Source: Chloroflexota bacterium (lineage in GTDB: Bacteria; Chloroflexota; Anaerolineae; Promineifilales; Promineifilaceae). Taken from it: DNA of 64,000 bases. Shown piece after piece: positions 58,238 to 64,000 of this stretch. Location of the stretch: assembly GCA_022616275.1 (NCBI GenBank), contig JAKEFB010000115.1, positions 32,814-96,813 of the forward strand, in the 5' to 3' direction. The notes below the pieces were generated by a model. It worked only from the letters and a program-made list of their open reading frames with translations, had not been told where the DNA came from and did not search any database. Position 1 is the first letter of the stretch. The number at the start of each line of letters is the position of its first letter. Made by a program: the position numbers and the translations under genes.

Positions 58238-60353
58238 AACGCGCCGGGTCTAACTCGCCCACCCGGCGCAGCGCCTCACTTTTCAGCCACAGCAGTTGCG
58301 GCGAGGACTGTTCTTCGGCCGGCAGCGTCTCCAGGTAGGCCAGCGCTTCCTTAAACCGCTCCTGGCCAAAGAGGATGGCAGCCTTAAAGACGCGGGCCAT
58401 CGCCAGCTCCGGGTTCAGGGCCAGGGCCCTGTCTACGTAGGCCAGCGTTTCCTCCGGCTTACCCAGCTCGTAAGCGGCCGTCCCGGCGAACAGGTGCATA
58501 ATGCCCCGAAAACTATTCAACTCCGCCGCACTACCTTGAGACCGCTGGTCAGTATCGTCGGCAATAGCCAGGGCTGTCTCAAAGGCGCGGGTGGCCTCCT
58601 CCAGCCTGTGGGCGCTACGCAGCAGCAACCCCTTTTCATATTCCCGCAAGCCCAGAAAAAACCCCTTTAACAGCTCGGGCGATTGGGCCAGCCCCTGGAG
58701 CAGCACTTCCCGGTCCAGGCCAAAGCCGGCGCTGCCGCTGTCGTGAGCGTGGTGGGTGGCCAGGATGGCCTCTAACGATTGCCGCCACTCCTCGGCCGGC
58801 AGCTTGGCAATTTCCACCGTCATCTTGTTCAGCAGGCGCAGGAAATTGTCCAGGTCGGGCGGCGCCACTTCCTTGGGGATTGGACTGAGCAGCAGTTGCA
58901 GCTTTTCCTGGGCGCCGACGGCCGAGCGCGAGGCCCGTATCCATAGGTCGGCATATTCCAGCCCGCTGAGCGTTCCACGAGGCAAAGAAAGCTTGGCCGA
59001 CAGGGCGTGATAATTCCAGGGGTCCACCGCCAGGGCGCGGTCCAGCAGCGCCTGGGCTTCCTGGAACTGTCCCTGGGTTTTCAGCAGGATGGCTTTGTTG
59101 GCCAGCGCTTCCACGCTGTTTCCGTTTCGCTGCAGGGCTTCGTCGTAGCTGGCCAGGGCCTGGTCCGGCCGGCCCAGTTGCTCGAACAGGATGCCCTTGT
59201 TGCACCAGGCGGCCACGTTGCTGGGGTCTATCTCAATCGCCCGCTCCAGGCAGGCCAGGCTTTCCGTTAACTGGCCCAGCTTCATCAGGCAGATACCCTT
59301 GTCGTTCCACGCTTCCCAGCTCTGCGGGTCCAGGGCCAGGGCCTGGTCGTGGTAGCGGACCGCTTCGGCAAAATAGCCCAGGACAATGAGGGAAACGCCC
59401 AGGTTGTTCAAGTCCTTGACGGTGACTTTGCTGGCCGGCTGCTGCAGTTCGAATCGTTCGCTGAAAAGCTGGTGATACGCGCCGGCCAGAACGCTCCCAA
59501 TGTCGGCGAAGCAGGCCAGGCGCTGCTCGCGGTCCAGGGCCAGGCAGGCGACCAGCAATTCTTCCAGGGCGGGCGTTGCCCCGGCGTGGTCCAGGCGGTC
59601 GCTGGCCGCGAACTCCCATTCGCCCGGCGGCCGGCCTGGCAGCGGCGGCCGGCCGGTCACCATTTCGTACAGGATACAGCCAAAGGCGTAAATGTCGGAG
59701 CGGACGTCCAGCTCTTCGCCCCGGGCTTGTTCCGGCGACATATACTGGAGCGTGCCGGCCCGTTTACCGCCGCGCAAAAAGTTGGTCCGCAGCGGATCGC
59801 GAGCGCCGTCGCCGGCCGGTTCCAGCCCGGCCTCTTTCTGGATTTCCAGCCCGGCCCGGGCCAGGCCAAAGTCCGTGATCTTGGCCACGCCCTCCCGGTT
59901 CACCAACACGTTCTCCGGTTTCAAGTCGCGGTGGACCAGCTTGGGCGCCTGGGCCAGGGCCTGTTCCATCCCCAGGCAGATCTGGATGCCAAAGGCCAGC
60001 GCCTGGCGCAAATGGACCCGGCCGTGGGTCAGCCAGCTTCGTAGAGTGGCCTCCAGCCCTTCCGGCCCGGTAATCAATTCGACCAGGAGGTGCGGCTTGC
60101 CCTCGATCTTTCTCAGCCGGTAGGCCTTGACGATGTTGGGCTGGCTGCCCAGGTTGATCCAGGTCCGCACTTCCTGGGCAAAGTAGTCGCGGGCCCGCCA
60201 GTTGTCCAGGAAGCGGTCCTGGAACGTCTTAATGGCCACCGGCTCTTTTCGTTTGTGGTCGTAGGCGAGGTAAACAATCCCCATCCCCCCCAACTTAATG
60301 TCGTGGACTTCGTAACGCTCTTCAATTCGCCGGCCAATGGTATAAGTTGTCAT
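58236..60353 (-). CDS. Ser/Thr protein kinase with TPR domain
   Basis: A 705-aa soluble kinase. Residues 10-280 are the kinase domain: loop KLGGMGIVYLA (first Gly replaced by Lys), AIKTF, LVHRDLKPENVLV near 135, ITDFGLARAG and GTLQYMSPEQARGEEL. From about 320 there are tandem TPRs (WEAWNDKGICLMKLGQLTESLACLERAIEIDPSN; AAWCNKGILFEQLGRPDQALASYDEAL), then a helical region and further TPRs to the end. The TPRs probably recruit substrates. It is upstream of MoxR on the same strand and may phosphorylate that system. Confidence 0.93.
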   Translation of the reverse strand: MTTYTIGRRIEERYEVHDIKLGGMGIVYLAYDHKRKEPVAIKTFQDRFLDNWRARDYFAQEVRTWINLGSQPNIVKAYRLRKIEGKPHLLVELITGPEGLEATLRSWLTHGRVHLRQALAFGIQICLGMEQALAQAPKLVHRDLKPENVLVNREGVAKITDFGLARAGLEIQKEAGLEPAGDGARDPLRTNFLRGGKRAGTLQYMSPEQARGEELDVRSDIYAFGCILYEMVTGRPPLPGRPPGEWEFAASDRLDHAGATPALEELLVACLALDREQRLACFADIGSVLAGAYHQLFSERFELQQPASKVTVKDLNNLGVSLIVLGYFAEAVRYHDQALALDPQSWEAWNDKGICLMKLGQLTESLACLERAIEIDPSNVAAWCNKGILFEQLGRPDQALASYDEALQRNGNSVEALANKAILLKTQGQFQEAQALLDRALAVDPWNYHALSAKLSLPRGTLSGLEYADLWIRASRSAVGAQEKLQLLLSPIPKEVAPPDLDNFLRLLNKMTVEIAKLPAEEWRQSLEAILATHHAHDSGSAGFGLDREVLLQGLAQSPELLKGFFLGLREYEKGLLLRSAHRLEEATRAFETALAIADDTDQRSQGSAAELNSFRGIMHLFAGTAAYELGKPEETLAYVDRALALNPELAMARVFKAAILFGQERFKEALAYLETLPAEEQSSPQLLWLKSEALRRVGELDPAR

Positions 60354-60624
60354 AGATAGTACCATTGTACCACGCTTTTAGGAGGTGAGAGATATAAATC
60401 GGGGAGGGGTGAGCGGCAAAGTTGTTGATGGTGGCTCAAATTGTGAGTGGCGCAGGACGGCAAGGGTCCGTTTGGTGGGGCGGCCGGTAGTTGTGTTGAT
60501 GGTTTAACGTGTTGGTTGAGGGAAAGAAAGTGGAATGGATAGTAGTGATTAGAGGCGCCGGCCGGTTGAGCCACTCACCCCACCGGCCGGCCTGCCTTCA
60601 AACCGCACACACCCACGACCGGCC

Positions 60625-61233
60625 TTATTTAATGACCCGATACGCCAGATGGGTCACGCCATCCCCCTCAATCGCCGCCAGTTGTTCCAGCTCAATGGGC
60701 TTATCGCCCAATTGCTCAAACAAGCGCACGCCGCCGCCGAGCAGGACCGGCGTCACGGCCAGGTGGATCTCGTCCAGCAGCCCGGCCCTGATACACTGCT
60801 GGGCGATGTTGGCCGAGCTGACAGCGACAGAGTTGTCGCCGGCGGCCGCTTTGGCTTGCTCGATGGCGCTTTCAACGCCGTCTGTGACGAATATAAACGG
60901 CGATCCTTCCTTGACCCATTCTTGTGGGGCGGTATGCGTCACTACAAAACAAGGTTCGCCGGGGGGAGTGCCGCCCCACGCGCCGGCGATATCGAACATT
61001 CTCCGTCCCACGACCATCGCCCCTATCGTTCTGATTCCTTCCAGAAAAACCTCGGCGCTGCGCTTTGACATCTTAAGCGCCGGGCTACCTGGCAACTGAA
61101 CTTCGGTGTCGCCGCTAAAATACCACCTGAAGAGGGCCTCACCGCCATCGCCCAAGGGGTTTCCAGGGCCATCGTTCGGCCCGGCCACAAAACCATCCAG
61201 CGACACCGAATTATGAAAAATTACCTTACCCAT
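60625..61233 (-). CDS. Dihydrofolate reductase-like (RibD C-terminal) protein
   Basis: A 202-aa protein of the RibD_C/DHFR-like family: KVIFHNSVSLDGFVAGPNDGPGNPLGDGG, GAMVVGRRMFDIAGAWGG, VAVSSANIAQQCIRAGLLDEIHLAVTPVLLGGGVRLFEQLG. It likely reduces a pterin- or flavin-precursor-like compound with NADPH. Of three consecutive ATGs, the third (61233) has the best spacing to AAAGGAG. Isolated gene. Confidence 0.9.
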   Translation of the reverse strand: MGKVIFHNSVSLDGFVAGPNDGPGNPLGDGGEALFRWYFSGDTEVQLPGSPALKMSKRSAEVFLEGIRTIGAMVVGRRMFDIAGAWGGTPPGEPCFVVTHTAPQEWVKEGSPFIFVTDGVESAIEQAKAAAGDNSVAVSSANIAQQCIRAGLLDEIHLAVTPVLLGGGVRLFEQLGDKPIELEQLAAIEGDGVTHLAYRVIK

Positions 61234-61275
61234 CATCATACTCCTTTAGATTGTTTGCCGCTCCGCCAATTCTTC

Positions 61276-61302
61276 CTCTAACTCTCACTCTCACTCTAGC
61301 TT
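61276..61302. repeat. CTAACTCTCACTC array at a gene end
   Basis: Hexamer-type CTCTAACTCTCACTCTCACTCTAGC units overlap the last codons of the SRPBCC gene and provide its stop. Same family as 18284 and 23576. Confidence 0.7.
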
Positions 61303-61773
61303 TCGCTCTCGCAGAACCTCCTCCAACCGGTCCCAGGTCTCGACAGCGCCGCCCTCCATGCCCGACTGGAGCATTCCTTCAAGGTCTTCCAGCGTGTCAA
61401 ACGTGGTCGTGGCCGTCATCTTCGTCTTGCCGCCTGGCAATTCTTCGAGAGTTATCGTATCAACCGACACGTGGCCCGCCATCGGCTCGAATTCAAAAGT
61501 GTAGGATAGCCGTTCAGGCGCTTCAATCTCTTTGTATACGCCGTTGAACGCGTACTCATTGCCCTCGGCATCTTTTTGGACGTACCGCCACACGCCGCCG
61601 GCTTTCACCTCCATCTTATCCACCACAGTCGTCAGGTATCTGGGGCCCCACCACTCCGGGATCAGCTTCGGGTCCGTACATACTTGCCACACCCGCTCGC
61701 GTGACGCGTCAAAGACGCGCGACATGGTGAAGGACAACTTCTCGCGCTCTACAACCAGGTTATTCTTGTTCAT
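61291..61773 (-). CDS. SRPBCC (AHSA1-like) domain protein
   Basis: A 160-aa START/Bet v1-like fold: FTMSRVFDASRERVWQVCTDPKLIPEWWGPR, GGVWRYVQKDAEGNEYAFNGVYKEIEAPERLSYTFEFE, and the C-terminal helix SGMEGGAVETWDRLEEVL. Members bind hydrophobic ligands and are often paired with an ArsR repressor, as here: it overlaps the ArsR gene by 14 bp. AAAGGAGAAC precedes the ATG at 61773. Confidence 0.92.
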   Translation of the reverse strand: MNKNNLVVEREKLSFTMSRVFDASRERVWQVCTDPKLIPEWWGPRYLTTVVDKMEVKAGGVWRYVQKDAEGNEYAFNGVYKEIEAPERLSYTFEFEPMAGHVSVDTITLEELPGGKTKMTATTTFDTLEDLEGMLQSGMEGGAVETWDRLEEVLRERKLE

Positions 61774-62092
61774 CACTGTTCTCCTTTTTGGTTTCTTGTT
61801 GCAATATCCTATCCAAAGCATCGAAGCGCTGGTTCCACAGTTGCCTCAATTGCCTGGCCCAAGCTTCCAGTTCAAGCATGGCCTCCGGATTAATCCGGTA
61901 AATCCGCTGCTGCGCCCGTTTTTCCACCTGCACCAGCTTCGCCTCGCGCAGAATTTTCAGGTGCTGCGAGATCGCCTGAGCACTGACAGGAAATTGCTCG
62001 CTTATCTCTGTAGCCGCCAATTGGCCATACCTGGCCAGCAGCTCCATAATCTTGCGTCTCGTCGGATCGGCCAGTGCAGCGAACGTATCCAT
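61760..62092 (-). CDS. ArsR-family repressor without obvious metal site
   Basis: A 110-aa winged-helix regulator: FAALADPTRRKIMELLARYGQLAATEISEQFPVSAQAISQHLKILREAKLV. The ELxVC metal motif is absent, placing it in the SdpR-like non-metal group that accompanies SRPBCC genes. Translationally coupled to the next gene. Twin CTTAATTAAG palindromes directly before the start are the likely operator. Confidence 0.92.
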   Translation of the reverse strand: MDTFAALADPTRRKIMELLARYGQLAATEISEQFPVSAQAISQHLKILREAKLVQVEKRAQQRIYRINPEAMLELEAWARQLRQLWNQRFDALDRILQQETKKENSDEQE

Positions 62093-62112
62093 GCTCTTAT
62101 TATAAAGCATTC

Positions 62113-62139
62113 ACTTAATTAAGTCAATACTTAATTAAG
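62113..62139. promoter_or_regulatory. ArsR operator pair
   Basis: ACTTAATTAAGT (62113-62124) and CTTAATTAAG (62130-62139) are perfect palindromes with the same 10-bp core, 16 bp apart, 21-47 bp upstream of the ArsR start in AT-rich DNA. Confidence 0.7.
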
Positions 62140-62623
62140 AACTCATTTTTCGTTGACCTGATTCTTGAAATACCGGCCGGTGGCTGATTAGTAAACTAAC
62201 GGCCGGCTTTTAGGGGATTGATCCGGCCGGTGGGGTGGTGTGGAGGGTGATAGTTGCAGCATGCACAGTTGTCTCCCCAGCTCAGACGAAGACGGTCGTT
62301 TGTAAACAGGGAGAACGGCCGCGTCCAACCAATTAGTTGCCACAAGTTGGATTTCAGCCTGTTTCCTCGCGCAGCTTCACCACCAGGGGCCGGCCGGCGA
62401 TGAATGGCTCGTTGGCTTGAGGTGGGATGAGGAGGATGGCCGGCTATCTCTTGCAGCAGGGCGTCGCCGGGCAAGACTCCGGCCATCGGCCGGCAATGAA
62501 TCGCTCGTTGCCTTGAGGCAGGGTGGGGAGGGCGGCCGGGGGTTCCCCATACGCGTAGGGATAGACCAAGCCGCGGCCGGCCGCTCCCCAGTCCCATACT
62601 CTCACCTGCCATCGCCAACGGCG
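62140..62623. other. Gene-free interval with a 52-bp direct repeat
   Basis: No convincing gene. The segment 62392-62443 is repeated imperfectly at 62488-62539; both begin GGCCGGC(G/A)ATGAAT and contain GCTCGTTG then CTTGAGG. It may be the eroded remains of a duplicated element. Confidence 0.5.
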
Positions 62624-63020
62624 TCACTCTACGGCCGCACTTTGCAGCCATGCCCGCAACTCTGCAATAGCCTGGCTGGTTTCTCTAAAGAGAATCGCCT
62701 GGATGCTAAACTCCTGAGCCGCAGCGACATTCGGCTCAAAATCATCGAGGAGGACCATCTCTTCCGGCCGCACGCCCAGGCGTTGGCATGCCAGGGCAAA
62801 GATACGCCTGTCCGGCTTCTTAATGCCTACTTCATGAGAGTAAATGATCAGGTCAGCCAGCTCATCAAAATGGTAGCGTTCTTGCTCTTTGCTGCGCGCA
62901 CCGAGAAAACTGTTGCTCAGCGCTAAGCTGGAGACGCTCTTCCCATTTTTCCCTCCATCCTGTATCGGGCGTGATTTCCAGAACGCCACCAATATCAAAA
63001 ACAACTGCCCTGATAGCCAT
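62624..63020 (-). pseudogene. HAD-superfamily hydrolase with internal deletion and frameshift
   Basis: From ATG 63020 the frame reads MAIRAVVFDIGGVLEITPDTGW, the HAD motif I start, to about QLSAEQQFS and soon stops. The C-terminal part is in another frame: ALSNSFLGARSKEQERYHFDELADLIIYSHEVG and KPDRRIFALACQRLGVRPEEMVLLDDFEPNVAAA (motifs II to IV). About 60-70 residues of the cap domain are missing between them, so a deletion fused the two halves out of frame. Not a functional hydrolase unless sequencing error explains it. Confidence 0.75.
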
Positions 63021-63312
63021 CGCTACATTCCTTGCGCATTATTGATCCTATGAGTTTCGGATCGAAAATGTCTCATAAGAATTGGAGGCATGGTTCATAA
63101 AGCGGAGAATCTTCTTTACGGATTCAATCTCGAATGCGTCATTCTGAGCGGACTCTTCGGAGCGAAGAATCCCTGAAACCTGCTATTCAGCACGACCTGA
63201 AATTGTCAAGCTCTTTTCGGATGAAATGGACCACGCCGAATTGGAGAATGTTGGTTACATCCGGCCGGCGTAGGGCCAACCCTCATCCCCCAATCCCGGC
63301 CGAAAACCCTGG
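63021..63312. other. Gene-free interval
   Basis: No supported gene. It includes GCGTCATTCTGAGCGGACTCTTCGGAGCGAAGAATC, which looks like a dispersed non-coding element and contains an inverted TTCTGAGCGG/GAGCGAAGAA pair. Confidence 0.4.
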
Positions 63313-63650
63313 CTATGGTGGAGGGCCAAAGTAAAACGTATCACTCCCCGGATCAACAGCAAACCGCAGCCGCTCCAGGCAGCCGCCCAGGCCAATAAAA
63401 GAAGGTAAATCTCCCCAACTTTCCTCTTGAGCAGGATCAGGTACAAACGCAGTGGCCGTTACATCAAGACGCTCTCCATCTGTTACCGGAAAGCGCACGT
63501 TCAACTTGTATAATCAAACGCGGCGAACTCTCGTGCTCGGTAGCCGGGCGGTAAGCGTAATTAGTTCCACCCATTGCAAAAGGTTCACCATCAGCAAAGG
63601 ACAGAAGCGCTACCATAACTTGGTCACCAAAATGCCAGTGTTCTTTATTG
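63313..63650 (-). pseudogene. Broken retropepsin-like protein gene
   Basis: Two overlapping frames together resemble a small clan-AA aspartic-protease-like protein: the upstream frame has LSFADGEPFAMGGTNYAYRP...PRLIIQVE, the downstream frame FPVTDGERLDVTATAF and PSFIGLGGCLERLRFAVDPGSDTFYFGP, which resembles the C-terminal LGRDxLxRxRxxxDP region of such proteins. The frames switch near 63505-63520 and the DTG loop is missing. Likely decayed. Confidence 0.45.
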
Positions 63651-63918
63651 GACCCACCTGATCAATGATCCCCTCGAAGGAATCGGCCATTGCTAACAAT
63701 TGCCCTCCCCGCAGCGCCACCCATTGGCCCTTGTACTCATCCCAATGGGTGTTTAACCAGGCCATGTTACCCTTGATCCCCGGATCGGGGGGACGCTTGC
63801 TCACGGTCACTTTTGGCGGGGCCAGGATGCGTGCCATTTTTTGCAGCTCGACGTGGTCGGGATAGCGTTCGGCTCCTTCTAAAGCCAGGTTACGGGCGAC
63901 TAAGCCTAAATTTCGCAC
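63610..63918 (-). CDS. DUF5678-like protein
   Basis: A 102-aa protein with WLNTHWDEYKGQWVALRGGQLLAMADSFEGIIDQV, the pattern of the DUF5678 family, often found next to retropepsin-like genes, as here. The first ~40 residues are helical (LQKMARILAPPK). The ribosome binding site is unclear. The 3' end overlaps the broken protease gene. Confidence 0.6.
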   Translation of the reverse strand: MRNLGLVARNLALEGAERYPDHVELQKMARILAPPKVTVSKRPPDPGIKGNMAWLNTHWDEYKGQWVALRGGQLLAMADSFEGIIDQVGPIKNTGILVTKLW

Positions 63919-64000
63919 ATTAAAAAACGAATAGAGAAACGAAAAGGTGGTGAAGATGCCCCCTTGGTGGCAAAGTATATGGTGTCAACCCTTTACCGGA

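Noticed and set aside
62196-62651. A 151-codon minus-strand frame rich in His/Pro/Arg
   Set aside because: It runs through the direct repeats and has repeated translation products without similarity to any fold; judged non-coding.
62624-63020. In-frame UGA recoding as an explanation for the broken HAD gene
   Set aside because: The two halves are in different frames and a middle segment is missing, so Sec insertion cannot reconnect them.

Overview
The window is GC-rich bacterial chromosome, probably from a Chloroflexota bacterium of the Anaerolineae/Ardenticatenia type. That placement is an inference from gene style: Ser/Thr kinases with a GGMG loop, GAF-rich histidine kinases, MoxR-DUF58-DUF4129, a T-box leader, a small protein with a CCGxxGEPGC motif, and a strong excess of the word GGCCGG. 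There is no 16S gene. I see no prophage, insertion sequence or CRISPR array. Most of it is core chromosome, with one AT-richer accessory patch at 8959-10036.

Layout. 1-11.3 kb: a Ser/Thr kinase, a CUT1 ABC ATPase, an EamA transporter, an MFS exporter divergent from a CGNR regulator, a secreted membrane protein, an FAD oxidase, a HEPN plus PemK/MazF pair, and an SDR. 11.3-18.6 kb: a complete histidine operon, hisG-D-C-B-H-A-F-I-E, preceded by a leader peptide with four consecutive His codons and an attenuator-type terminator. 18.6-35.7 kb: membrane and stress genes (M48 protease, tandem Nudix, TrkA-type K+ channel), a trans-sulfuration enzyme, a 1042-residue GAF kinase, acyl-CoA enzymes, Hsp33, a CDF metal exporter, RidA, a nucleotidyltransferase and a PP2C-like membrane protein. 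35.8-40.7 kb: a large LuxR/STAND regulator, a lipoprotein, a SelW-like gene and a GNAT. 40.8-44.5 kb: two tRNA-Ala genes interleaved with a T-box leader upstream of an alpha/beta hydrolase and leuS. 44.5-53.9 kb: an XRE regulator, gmd, signalling proteins, a VOC protein followed by a Cys/His-rich small gene, YceI/TetR, inositol-phosphate synthase and a BtuF-like protein. 54-60.4 kb: a Ser/Thr kinase-TPR, MoxR, DUF58 and DUF4129 cluster on the minus strand. 60.6-64 kb: an RibD-like reductase, an ArsR/SRPBCC pair and decaying genes.

Three layers look most novel. (1) Two minus-strand genes appear to read through an in-frame UGA: a SelW/Rdx-family protein with a CVPU motif, and a CCGHPGEPGC small protein whose frame continues past UGA into a His6/acidic tail. 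In both, a hairpin loop with G as its first base lies exactly 22 nt after the UGA, which fits bacterial SECIS geometry. (2) The T-box leader is split: Stem I-III lies before, and the antiterminator/terminator after, an intact tRNA-Ala gene. (3) Nearly every intergenic gap carries an inverted repeat whose arms are tandem 6-9 nt units. The unit differs between loci, the architecture is constant, and the arrays often supply the stop codon and last residues of the flanking gene.

All calls come from reading the sequence and the translations. No database search or folding program was run.
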